Below, piece by piece: positions 55,092-64,000 of a DNA stretch of 64,000 nt. Every line of letters starts with the position of its first letter. Position 1 is the first letter of the stretch. The translations under genes and the position numbers were made by a program. The stretch is from Methylomonas sp. EFPC3 (GTDB lineage: Bacteria; Pseudomonadota; Gammaproteobacteria; Methylococcales; Methylomonadaceae), in assembly GCF_029643245.1 (NCBI RefSeq), contig NZ_CP116398.1:3902372-3966371 (forward strand), in the 5' to 3' direction. The notes beneath the pieces are model-generated. The model searched no databases, was not told the origin of the DNA, and was given only the letters and a program-made list of their open reading frames with translations.

Positions 55092-55493
55092 ATGTCCAAC
55101 CATTCCTGTCAGCAGTCGCCAATCCGAAAACACCACCGGCTGGCGCTTTCACTGGACGATTTTATCGCGTCGCAAACGGAAGCGGCGCTCAGCGATTATC
55201 TGTCGCTGTCGTTTAGCAGCGAAGGCGACTTTACCAAAATCAGCATAACTACCGTCGGTCCGGAACCCGTTACCTACTCGGCGCTGGTGCCGGCCGCCAT
55301 GACCCCGGATTGGCAGACTCTGGTGTTTGTGGCGCAACCGTTTAAATTGGGCGAGTTAAGCGATTTCAGTTCGGTGGCCGAGAAACGAAAAGCTTGTGTT
55401 AGAATCGCGCGGCTTGCGCCGATTCGGCTGACACTGCGCGCCAAAGGCGGGCAACGCCGGCGCAGAGGCGGCTCCAATGCCGATGGCGCATAA
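55092..55493 (+). CDS. Hypothetical protein, basic tail
   Basis: This 133-residue protein begins SNHSCQQSPIRKHHRLALSLDDF, has a beta-type middle with YLSLSFSSEGDFTKISITTVG, and ends in a basic RAKGGQRRRRGG tail. No family was recognised. It lies between an esterase and pfp on the same strand, 41 bases before pfp. The middle faintly resembles C-terminal segments of secreted repeat proteins, but that is weak. Confidence 0.5.
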   Translation: MSNHSCQQSPIRKHHRLALSLDDFIASQTEAALSDYLSLSFSSEGDFTKISITTVGPEPVTYSALVPAAMTPDWQTLVFVAQPFKLGELSDFSSVAEKRKACVRIARLAPIRLTLRAKGGQRRRRGGSNADGA

Positions 55494-55534
55494 CTCTAGC
55501 CATCCCTTTTCATAACTATTTATTCGAAACGCTC

Positions 55535-56764
55535 ATGAGTAAACCAAAAAAAGTCGCAATTCTTACCGCTGGCGGTTTGGCGCCATGTCTGAACTCTGCT
55601 ATCGGCAGCTTGATTGAACGTTACACGGAAATTGATCCGAGTATCGAAATCATCTGCTACCGCGGCGGCTACAAAGGCCTGTTGCTGGGAGATTCATACC
55701 CTGTCACCGCGGAAGTGCGTCAAAAAGCCGGTTTACTGCAACGTTTCGGCGGTTCCGTGATCGGCAATAGCCGGGTCAAACTGACGAATGTCAAAGACTG
55801 CGTCAAACGCGGATTGGTTAAAGAAGGCGAAGACCCGCAAAAAGTTGCGGCCGACCAGTTGATCAAAGACGGCGTCGATATTCTGCACACCATCGGCGGC
55901 GACGACACCAATACCGCCGCGGCCGATCTGGCGGCATTTTTGGCGAAGAACAACTATGGTCTGACCGTGATCGGTTTGCCGAAAACCGTCGATAACGACG
56001 TGTTCCCGATCAAGCAATCGCTGGGTGCCTGGACCGCCGCCGAGCAAGGCGCGCGCTACTTCATGAACGTGGTGGCCGAGAACAACGCCAACCCGCGCAT
56101 GCTGATCGTTCACGAAGTCATGGGCCGCAACTGCGGCTGGCTGACCGCCGCCACCGCCCAGGAATACCGCAAATTGCTGGATAAAGCCGATTGGCTGCCG
56201 GAATTGGGCTTGAGCCGTGAGTCTTACGAGGTCCACGCGGTATTCGTCCCGGAAATGGCGATCGACCTGGAAGCCGAGGCCAAGCGCCTGCGCGAGGTGA
56301 TGGACAAAGTCGATTGCGTCAACATCTTCGTGTCCGAAGGTGCCGGCGTCGAGTCCATCGTCGCCGAAATGCAGGCCAAAGGCCAGGAAGTGCCGCGCGA
56401 CGCCTTCGGCCACATCAAACTGGATGCGGTCAACCCCGGCAAATGGTTCGGCGAGCAATTCTCGCAAATGGTCGGCGCCGAAAAAACCCTGGTGCAAAAA
56501 TCCGGTTACTTCGCCCGCGCTGCGGCATCCAACGTCGACGACATGCGTTTGATCAAATCCTGCGCCGACTTGGCGGTCGAGTGCGCCTTCCGCCGCGAAT
56601 CCGGCGTGATCGGCCACGACGAAGACAACGGCAACGTGTTGCGGGCCATCGAATTCCCGCGTATCAAAGGCGGCAAGCCGTTCAATATCGATGCTGACTG
56701 GTTCAACAAAATGCTGGCCGAGATCGGCCAGCCCAAAGGCGGTAAGGTCGACGTTAGCCACTAA
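55535..56764 (+). CDS. pfp: Pyrophosphate-dependent 6-phosphofructokinase
   Basis: This 409-residue enzyme interconverts fructose-6-phosphate and fructose-1,6-bisphosphate using PPi. GGDDTN near residue 113 has Asp where ATP-dependent enzymes have Gly, the hallmark of PPi use, and PKTVDND near 142 has the partner Lys. Further marks are the substrate site VMGRNCGWLTA near 190 and a late GYFARAA. Methylotrophic gammaproteobacteria use this form in the ribulose monophosphate and glycolytic routes. A strong terminator follows. Confidence 0.93.
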   Translation: MSKPKKVAILTAGGLAPCLNSAIGSLIERYTEIDPSIEIICYRGGYKGLLLGDSYPVTAEVRQKAGLLQRFGGSVIGNSRVKLTNVKDCVKRGLVKEGEDPQKVAADQLIKDGVDILHTIGGDDTNTAAADLAAFLAKNNYGLTVIGLPKTVDNDVFPIKQSLGAWTAAEQGARYFMNVVAENNANPRMLIVHEVMGRNCGWLTAATAQEYRKLLDKADWLPELGLSRESYEVHAVFVPEMAIDLEAEAKRLREVMDKVDCVNIFVSEGAGVESIVAEMQAKGQEVPRDAFGHIKLDAVNPGKWFGEQFSQMVGAEKTLVQKSGYFARAAASNVDDMRLIKSCADLAVECAFRRESGVIGHDEDNGNVLRAIEFPRIKGGKPFNIDADWFNKMLAEIGQPKGGKVDVSH

Positions 56765-56790
56765 GTCGTTCTCGCCTTAGAAAAACGGCA

Positions 56791-56815
56791 GGGGCGGGTT
56801 AACCGCCCCTTTTTG
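56791..56815 (+). terminator. Rho-independent terminator after pfp
   Basis: GGGGCGG / CCGCCCC with a short GTTAA loop is followed by TTTTTG, 27 bases after the pfp stop. Confidence 0.9.
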
Positions 56816-56852
56816 TTTGGGAAAGGCGAATAGAGTTGCCTCTACCAACAAT

Positions 56853-57320
56853 TCACAAACCCAAATCGGTCAACCCGGCGTGATCGTCCGGACGGCGGCC
56901 CAGCGGCCAGTGAAACAGGCGCTCGCTGTCTTTGATCGGCAAATCGTTGATGCTGGCAAAGCGACGCTGCATCAGGCCAAATTCGTTGAACTCCCAATTT
57001 TCGTTGCCGTAACTACGGAACCAGTTGCCGGCGTCGTCGTGCCATTCGTACGCAAACCGAACCGCGATGCGGTTATCGCTGAAGGCCCATAATTCCTTGA
57101 TTAACCGGTAGTCCAGTTCCTTGGCCCATTTGCGTTGCAAAAATTCTTTGATCTGTTGCCGGCCCACCGGAAATTCGGCGCGGTTGCGCCAGCGGCTGTG
57201 TTCGGTATAGACCTGCACGACCCGATCCGGGTCGCGGCTGTTCCAGGCGTCTTCGGCCATCCGCACTTTTTGCGCGGCGGTTTCGGCGGTGAACGGGGGA
57301 AGGGGGGGTTTGGTTTCCAT
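56853..57320 (-). CDS. DUF1348 (NTF2-like) protein
   Basis: This 155-residue protein belongs to the SnoaL/NTF2-like group. It has [17 protein letters not shown], then [59 protein letters not shown] in pieces, and a late INDLPI. Function is not established. It diverges from a TetR gene across about 90 bases that hold two palindromic operators, so that regulator probably controls it. Confidence 0.88.
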   Translation of the reverse strand: METKPPLPPFTAETAAQKVRMAEDAWNSRDPDRVVQVYTEHSRWRNRAEFPVGRQQIKEFLQRKWAKELDYRLIKELWAFSDNRIAVRFAYEWHDDAGNWFRSYGNENWEFNEFGLMQRRFASINDLPIKDSERLFHWPLGRRPDDHAGLTDLGL

Positions 57321-57347
57321 AGTGCGCTCCCGAAAGATGAGGATTGT

Positions 57348-57365
57348 GTAGACAGGCTTGTCTAC
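57348..57365. promoter_or_regulatory. TetR-type operator 1
   Basis: GTAGACAGGCTTGTCTAC is a palindrome with 8 of 9 half-site positions matched. It lies 28 bases from the DUF1348 start. Confidence 0.8.
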
Positions 57366-57383
57366 ATGGTCATGGTAGCAATG

Positions 57384-57401
57384 GTAGACAGAGTTGTCTA
57401 C
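57384..57401. promoter_or_regulatory. TetR-type operator 2
   Basis: GTAGACAGAGTTGTCTAC repeats the operator 36 bases further on, centre to centre, nine bases before the tetR start. The first eight bases of both copies are identical. Confidence 0.8.
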
Positions 57402-57410
57402 AATCGGGCC

Positions 57411-58028
57411 ATGGCTATGGATTCCTCGAAAACCGCTTCCGAATTACCCGCGCGCGAGCGAATTTTACTGGCGGCGCAGGACTTGTTTTACCGCGAAGGT
57501 ATTCGCGCCACCGGCGTCGATAAAGTGATTGCCGAGTCGGGCGTTACCAAAGTCACGTTCTATCGCCACTTTCCGAGCAAGAACGATTTGATTAGGGCGT
57601 TTCTGGATTACCGGCACCGGATCTGGATGGAATGGTTTGCCGACGCGATCCGGCGCCATGGCGGCTTTGCGGGAAGCGGGCTATTGCCGCTGGTCGAGGT
57701 GATGGCGGAATGGTTCCGCAAGCCGATTTACCGGGGCTGCGCATTTATCAATAGCGTTGCCGAACTGGGCGGCGCGTTGCCGGATGTCGTCGAGATTTGC
57801 CATAGCCATAAGCAAGACATGGCGATGGTGATTCGGGAGTTGCTGGTTGATACGCCTCAGAGCGATGTGCTGGCGCAAGCGGCGGCGGTCGCGATAGACG
57901 GCGCTATCGTCCGCGCCCAGACCGAAGCCCGGGACGCGGAGGTCAAACAGTCGTTGGATAGTTTGGCCTTGCTGTTGTCGGCATTGCAGGCGACGTCAAC
58001 GGCGGCGGCCGAAGCGGCGCAGCAGTAA
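57411..58028 (+). CDS. TetR family repressor
   Basis: This 205-residue regulator has the N-terminal HTH with [44 protein letters not shown] in pieces and a C-terminal ligand domain. Two copies of a GTAGACA-type palindrome lie just before its ATG, so autorepression and repression of DUF1348 are likely. The ATG at 57411 is preferred over a long upstream extension that would run through the operators. Its end overlaps the ATPase gene by 33 bases. The ligand is unknown. Confidence 0.9.
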   Translation: MAMDSSKTASELPARERILLAAQDLFYREGIRATGVDKVIAESGVTKVTFYRHFPSKNDLIRAFLDYRHRIWMEWFADAIRRHGGFAGSGLLPLVEVMAEWFRKPIYRGCAFINSVAELGGALPDVVEICHSHKQDMAMVIRELLVDTPQSDVLAQAAAVAIDGAIVRAQTEARDAEVKQSLDSLALLLSALQATSTAAAEAAQQ

Positions 58029-60689
58029 CTTTTCCAGGCCGACGATGGCGTAAATCGCCAGGCTGACCGCCAAAATCAATAGCCATTCGTCCTGGCCGAT
58101 CGCCGCGCTGCCGAACAATTGCTGCATGACCGGCCAGTAAGTGAACAATAACTGCAGGGCGATCATGGCGCTGACGCCGACCAAGACCCAGGGATTGGAA
58201 AATACGCCGACTTTAAACATCGAATAACGTAAAGAACGGCAATTGAACAAATAAAACAATTCGCCGAACACGAACACGTTTACCGAGACCGTACGGGCTT
58301 TGGCCAAGGTTGCTTGCTGCGTCAATTCCCATTCGAACAAGCCGAAGGCGCCAGCCAGCAACAGCACGCCGACCAGACAGATCCGAAACAGCAAGTGCCG
58401 GGTCAGGATCGGCTGCTCCGGATTGCGCGGCTGACGCTGCATCAAGCCCGGTTCCTTGGGTTCGAAGGCCAGCATCAATCCCAATAGCACGGCCGTGGTC
58501 ATATTGATCCACAAAATCTGCAGCGGCGTGATCGGCAATGCCACGTTGGCGAATACCGCTGCGGTGATGACCAGGCCTTCGCCGAGATTGGTCGGCAGGG
58601 TCCAGGCGATGAACTTCACCAGATTGTCGAACACGCCGCGGCCTTCTTCGACGGCGGCTTCTATCGTCGCGAAATGGTCGTCGGTCAGCACCATGGCTGC
58701 CGCTTCCTTAGCGACTTCGGTGCCGCCCAGCCCCATCGCTACGCCGATGTTGGCCTGGCGCAAGGCCGGCGCGTCGTTGACGCCGTCGCCGGTCATCGCC
58801 ACGACGTGGCCTTTGGCTTGTAGGGCGCGGACCAGAAGCAGTTTTTGCTCCGGGGCGATGCGGGCGTAAACGCTGCAATGTTCGACCTGCTGCAGATAGT
58901 CGGCTTCGGCGTAATTTTCCAGTTCGCTGCCGGTAATGGCCTTTTCGCTGTGGCGCATGCCGAGTTGCTTGGCGATTGCCAAAGCCGTGACCGGGTGGTC
59001 ACCGGTGATCATTTTTACGGCGATGCCGGCCCGGTAGCAGGCGGCTATCGCCCGGGCCGCTTCCGGCCGCGGCGGGTCTATCATCGCTTGCAGGCCGAGA
59101 AATGTAAGGCCGCTGCGGACTTCGTTGTGGTCGACGGCATCGTCGCCGTGGTCGGTACGGGCGAAGGCCAGCACGCGCAGTCCTTGCGCGGCCAGGATTT
59201 CGACTTGGCGTTGCAGTTGGGTTTTGTCGAGCGGAACCGGTTGCAAATCGGCGGAAAACGCGCGGTCGCAGCGGTCGAGCAAGCTTTCCAGCGAGCCTTT
59301 CAAGTAAACGTGGCGTTCGTCCAGCGCCAGATTGTGGTGCAGCGTGGCCATGAACTGGTATTGCGATTCGAACGGAATGGCGTCCAGCCGTGGATGGCCG
59401 TTGCTGACGCTGGCGTGGTGCAAACCGGCTTTGTGGGCGGAGACCAACAACGCCGCCTCGGTCGGGTCGCCTTCGATCCGCCAACTGTCGACATCGGCGA
59501 TCAAACGGGCATCGTTGCACAGCAGCCCGGCTTTCAAACATTCGAGCAGAGCCGGTTTTTGTTGGGCATCGACCGGTTGGCCGGCCGCGTGAAATTCGCC
59601 GTCCGGCGTGTAGCCGCTGCCGCTGACGGCGAACTGTTCGCCGCCGGCATAGACGAATTGCACTGTCATCTGGTTTTGGGTCAGCGTGCCGGTTTTGTCC
59701 GAACAAATCACCGTGGTGCTGCCCAAGGTTTCCACTGCGGGCAGTTTGCGGATGATCGCGTTACGCTTGGCCATGCGCGAGACGCCAATCGCCAGTGTGA
59801 TGGTCAGCGCCGCCGGCAAGCCTTCCGGAATCGCGCCGACCGCCAATGCCACGGCGGCCATGAACATATCCAGTGCGCTTTCGCCGCGCCAGACGCCGAC
59901 GGCAAATGTCAGCGCCGCGCACGCGACGATGGCCCACAGCAGCAATTGGCTGAATTGGCTCATTTTCCGGGTCAATGGCGTTTCCAGCGGTTCGGCCGCC
60001 GCGATCAAACGGTTGATGCGGCCGATTTCGGTGTCGTCGCCGGTGCCGACTACTACTGCCAAGGCACTGCCGTAACTGACCAGCGTCGACGAATAAGCCA
60101 TATTGGTACGGTCGGCCAGTAAGGTCGCGGCGGGTAAGGTCTGGGCCTGTTTTTGGGCGGGGACGGACTCGCCGGTCAAAGCCGCTTCGTCTATTTTCAG
60201 TTCACGGGTTTGCAGCAGTCGTAAATCGGCCGGTACTTTGTCGCCGGATTGCAGATAGACCAAATCGCCGGGCACCAAGTCGGCGGCCGCTATTGTCCGA
60301 CGTTGGCCGTCGCGCAGTACATTGGCGCTGACGTTCAGGGTTTGGGCGAGGGCATTGATCGCTTTCAGCGCGTTGGCTTCCTGGATGAAGCCGATGATGG
60401 CGTTGACCAGCACTACGCCGAATATGACGCTGCTGTCGGCCCATTCTTCCAGGAAGGCGGTGGTGGCGGCTGAAAACAGCAGGATGTAAATCAGCGGTTG
60501 GTGGAATTGGCTGAGCAGTAAGCGCAACGGGCCTTTGCCGCGCGGCGGCGTCAGGCGGTTGGGGCTGGCTTCTTCCAGTCTGGACTGGGCGGTTTGGCTG
60601 GACAGGCCGGCGCCGAGTTGCACGTCCAGTTGCGACAGTAACTGCTCCGGCGCCAGGTTATGCCAAAGGGGTTGCGGATTTTGCTTCAT
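57996..60689 (-). CDS. P-type ATPase, P2A (Ca2+)-like
   Basis: This 897-residue cation pump has about ten membrane helices. Motifs are complete: LTGESVPA, PEGLPAALTI in the fourth helix as in Ca2+ and related pumps, the phosphorylated Asp in CSDKTGTLTQNQ, MITGDHPVTA, and MTGDGVNDAPALRQANIG. Absence of N-terminal Cys-x2-Cys domains argues against a heavy-metal pump. The ATG at 60689 begins MKQNPQPLWHNL; an upstream in-frame start lacks support. Calcium is the likely ion, but Na+ or K+ is not excluded. Confidence 0.92.
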   Translation of the reverse strand: MKQNPQPLWHNLAPEQLLSQLDVQLGAGLSSQTAQSRLEEASPNRLTPPRGKGPLRLLLSQFHQPLIYILLFSAATTAFLEEWADSSVIFGVVLVNAIIGFIQEANALKAINALAQTLNVSANVLRDGQRRTIAAADLVPGDLVYLQSGDKVPADLRLLQTRELKIDEAALTGESVPAQKQAQTLPAATLLADRTNMAYSSTLVSYGSALAVVVGTGDDTEIGRINRLIAAAEPLETPLTRKMSQFSQLLLWAIVACAALTFAVGVWRGESALDMFMAAVALAVGAIPEGLPAALTITLAIGVSRMAKRNAIIRKLPAVETLGSTTVICSDKTGTLTQNQMTVQFVYAGGEQFAVSGSGYTPDGEFHAAGQPVDAQQKPALLECLKAGLLCNDARLIADVDSWRIEGDPTEAALLVSAHKAGLHHASVSNGHPRLDAIPFESQYQFMATLHHNLALDERHVYLKGSLESLLDRCDRAFSADLQPVPLDKTQLQRQVEILAAQGLRVLAFARTDHGDDAVDHNEVRSGLTFLGLQAMIDPPRPEAARAIAACYRAGIAVKMITGDHPVTALAIAKQLGMRHSEKAITGSELENYAEADYLQQVEHCSVYARIAPEQKLLLVRALQAKGHVVAMTGDGVNDAPALRQANIGVAMGLGGTEVAKEAAAMVLTDDHFATIEAAVEEGRGVFDNLVKFIAWTLPTNLGEGLVITAAVFANVALPITPLQILWINMTTAVLLGLMLAFEPKEPGLMQRQPRNPEQPILTRHLLFRICLVGVLLLAGAFGLFEWELTQQATLAKARTVSVNVFVFGELFYLFNCRSLRYSMFKVGVFSNPWVLVGVSAMIALQLLFTYWPVMQQLFGSAAIGQDEWLLILAVSLAIYAIVGLEKLLLRRFGRRR

Positions 60690-60878
60690 GGTCTCAGAAA
60701 AACGGTTGTGGCAGAGGGGTTGTGCGCGGTTTTTCGGCGCCGATTCGGGCCGGCATGCGCTTCGGATTGACAATCGTCATCTTCTGCTTGTTCCTTGTTG
60801 GTTATGGGGTTATAGTCCGTAACCGAGGCCTGTGGCCTTATTCTAAATTAAAATAAAAACAAATAGTTGGAGGTAGTT

Positions 60879-61085
60879 ATGGGCGGAGTTATCGAACTGG
60901 TGGTTTTGATGCTGATTATTGCCATCTTCGCGTTCGCACCGTTAGGGTATTTCATTTATATGTACACGATGAAAAACGGCGAGCCGTTCGGCGACATTGA
61001 GCCGCACGGCGACAGCGAATCGCCGGTGTTGAACGCGGTGGCCAAAGCGATTGACGCGGTCAAAGGCAAACTTGGCAAAAGCTGA
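60879..61085 (+). CDS. Small single-pass membrane protein
   Basis: This 68-residue protein has one hydrophobic helix near residues 5-30 (IELVVLMLIIAIFAFAPLGYFIYMY) and an acidic to basic tail. A GGAGGT site seven bases upstream supports the ATG at 60879. No family was recognised. A terminator follows. Confidence 0.75.
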   Translation: MGGVIELVVLMLIIAIFAFAPLGYFIYMYTMKNGEPFGDIEPHGDSESPVLNAVAKAIDAVKGKLGKS

Positions 61086-61103
61086 GCCGCCAAAGTGATC
61101 GGT

Positions 61104-61130
61104 AAAAGCCGGGGTTATCCCGGCTTTTTT
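61104..61130 (+). terminator. Rho-independent terminator
   Basis: AAAAGCCGGG / CCCGGCTTTTTT with a short loop lies 18 bases after the small membrane protein gene and at the end of the convergent moeB-like gene. It can act in both directions. Confidence 0.9.
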
Positions 61131-61890
61131 ATGCGTGTCCGCCGGCCGTATCGCCGCAGGTTGGGCAACTCGGGTTTTTCTTTAACCGCATGGTGCGCCA
61201 TTCCATACTTAGGCCGTCCAGCATCAATAAGCGTCCGGTCAACGGATCGCCGATTCCGGTCAGCAATTTTATCGTCTCTAGCGCCTGCATGCTGCCAACG
61301 ATGCCGGTGATCGGGGCGACCACGCCGTTCCTGGCGCAATTTTGCAACTCTTCGCCGTCGCTTTGGTACAGGCAGTTGTAGCACGGGCTTTGGTTACGGC
61401 CGGGTGTGAACACGCTGATTTGGCCCTCGAAACGGATCGCGGCGCCGGATACCAACGGGGTCCGTTGTTCTACGCAGGCTTGGTTGATGGCGAAACGGGT
61501 GGCGAAATTGTCGCTGCAATCCAGCACCACGTCGGCTAATTCGACTTCGTGCCGCAATTTGGCGCCGGCTAGCCTTTGCTTGTGCGCCATCACAGCCACC
61601 TCCGGATTAATTTTTTCCAGCGTCTGCCGGGTTGAAATTACTTTATCCAACCCTATATCGGCTGTGTCGTGGGCTATTTGCCGCTGCAAATTACTCAGGT
61701 CCACTTGATCGTCGTCGTACAAGGTAATACTGCCGACACCGGCAGCGGCGAGATACATCGAGGCCGGCGAACCCAGGCCGCCGGCACCGACGATCAGGAT
61801 TTTGGCGTCCAGCAGTTTTTGCTGACCGGTGATGTCGATTTGCGGCAGCATGATCTGCCGGCTGTAGCGGAGCAGTTGTTCGTCGTTCAT
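61129..61890 (-). CDS. moeB: MoeB/ThiF-family adenylyltransferase
   Basis: This 253-residue E1-like enzyme adenylates the C-terminus of a ubiquitin-like sulfur carrier (MoaD or ThiS). It has LLRYSRQIMLPQI, the nucleotide loop VGAGGLGSPASMYLAAAGVG near residue 35, DCSDNFATRFAIN near 120, and Zn-binding Cys pairs in CYNCLY and CPTCG. There is no C-terminal rhodanese domain. Whether the partner is MoaD or ThiS cannot be told here. I chose ATG 61890 because the family begins MNDEQLLRYSRQI. Confidence 0.88.
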   Translation of the reverse strand: MNDEQLLRYSRQIMLPQIDITGQQKLLDAKILIVGAGGLGSPASMYLAAAGVGSITLYDDDQVDLSNLQRQIAHDTADIGLDKVISTRQTLEKINPEVAVMAHKQRLAGAKLRHEVELADVVLDCSDNFATRFAINQACVEQRTPLVSGAAIRFEGQISVFTPGRNQSPCYNCLYQSDGEELQNCARNGVVAPITGIVGSMQALETIKLLTGIGDPLTGRLLMLDGLSMEWRTMRLKKNPSCPTCGDTAGGHA

Positions 61891-61933
61891 AACGCGGATA
61901 GTGGTGGCTGGGCCGCAGATGATGCCAAAGAGC

Positions 61934-61961
61934 TTGACAGAGTGCAAAACCCGGATATTAT
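61934..61961 (+). promoter_or_regulatory. Sigma-70-like promoter of groESL
   Basis: TTGACA, 16 bases and TATTAT lie directly before and touching the CIRCE element, the usual arrangement for HrcA control. Confidence 0.7.
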
Positions 61962-61987
61962 TAGCACTCGTTATTGGAGAGTGCTAA
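61961..61987 (+). promoter_or_regulatory. CIRCE operator (HrcA site)
   Basis: TTAGCACTC-N9-GAGTGCTAA is an exact CIRCE inverted repeat. HrcA bound here represses the groES-groEL operon and is released by heat stress. A sigma-70 promoter overlaps it. Confidence 0.96.
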
Positions 61988-62092
61988 TAAATTGCAAGTT
62001 GTTTAAAAAACGCGTTGTCCGCTCTGGAGCGGCCGGCTTTTTAAAAAGCTTATCAGTTTTAACCTTTAACTTTATTAATCGAGGAGACATTG

Positions 62093-62380
62093 ATGAAAAT
62101 TCGTCCGTTACATGACCGTGTAGTCGTAAAACGTGTTGAGGAAGAGACCAAAACCGCTGGCGGTATCGTGCTGCCGGGTTCTGCCGCCGAAAAACCGAGC
62201 GAAGGTGAAGTGCTGGCTGTTGGCTCAGGTAAACCGTTAGACAACGGCCAGGTACGTCCTATGGCAGTCAAAGTCGGTGACAAAGTATTGTTCGGTAAAT
62301 ATTCCGGCACCGAAGTTAAAGTCGATGGCGAGCAATATATCGTCATGCGCGAAGAAGACATCATGGGCATCTTGGGCTAA
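62093..62380 (+). CDS. groES: Co-chaperonin GroES
   Basis: This 95-residue subunit caps the GroEL cavity. It begins [14 protein letters not shown], has the mobile loop [18 protein letters not shown] near residues 16-33, and ends [17 protein letters not shown] precedes the ATG at 62093. It is the first gene after CIRCE and lies 56 bases before groEL. Confidence 0.97.
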   Translation: MKIRPLHDRVVVKRVEEETKTAGGIVLPGSAAEKPSEGEVLAVGSGKPLDNGQVRPMAVKVGDKVLFGKYSGTEVKVDGEQYIVMREEDIMGILG

Positions 62381-62433
62381 GCCCTATTCACCTCATTTAT
62401 CTTTTTCAATCTCTTTAAATATTTAGGAATTAA

Positions 62434-64000
<1,567 letters not shown>

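Noticed and set aside
58845-60122. Plus-strand frame of 425 codons
   Set aside because: It is antisense to the P-type ATPase catalytic region and has no domain-like sequence.

Overview
The window looks like chromosome of a gammaproteobacterial methanotroph close to Methylomonas. This is an inference from gene content: a periplasmic SBP56-type methanethiol oxidase, a pyrophosphate-dependent phosphofructokinase, a nif-type flavodoxin behind a sigma-54-like promoter, VPLP-CTERM proteins and a gammaproteobacterial-style flagellar cluster. No rRNA genes, CRISPR array or insertion sequence were seen. There is one tRNA gene.

Left part (1-26.8 kb). A flavodoxin and a partial FeS protein suggest the edge of a nitrogen-fixation region. 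Next come a zinc-ribbon/PD-(D/E)XK nuclease-like protein, a small exported protein, and a minus-strand run dcd, GH15-like protein, glk and a PAS-GGDEF-EAL protein. The last of these has lost its final 22 codons to an in-frame stop. A TetR regulator, an orphan antitoxin beside a vestigial toxin start, a lipoprotein, a DUF4242 gene and mtoX follow. The TetR gene and the DUF4242 gene carry the same operator-like palindrome. gatCAB has a Uma2-family gene inserted between gatA and gatB. On the plus strand lies the cell-shape cluster mreB-mreC-mreD-mrdA-rodA-mltB, in which mreC appears to start at ATC. An MBOAT/SGNH acyltransferase pair ends this part.

Flagellar block (26.8-41.3 kb). cheV-cheR-flgBCDEFGHIJKL run on the minus strand and flgA-flgM-flgN-ycgR on the plus strand. 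Sigma-54-like promoters lie before flgB and flgA, and sigma-28-like promoters before cheV and flgM. This fits a FlrA/FleQ-type hierarchy ending in FliA and FlgM.

Integrated element (41,386-48,856). A 7.4-kb element sits in tRNA-Arg(CCT), bounded by a 49-bp direct repeat of the tRNA 3' half. It carries a tyrosine integrase, a serine recombinase, a Bro-N protein, three successive small HTH-like proteins, several unrecognised small proteins and a repeat-rich non-coding segment of about 0.7 kb. No replication, packaging, conjugation or known defence gene was recognised. It is the least explained part of the window.

Right part (48.9-64 kb). This holds two VPLP-CTERM proteins, an SDR protein, a B12-binding radical SAM protein, a DUF445 protein, an alpha/beta hydrolase, PPi-PFK, a DUF1348/TetR divergent pair with twin operators, a Ca2+-type P-type ATPase, a MoeB/ThiF-like enzyme, and the CIRCE-controlled groES-groEL operon. 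groEL is cut by the window edge.
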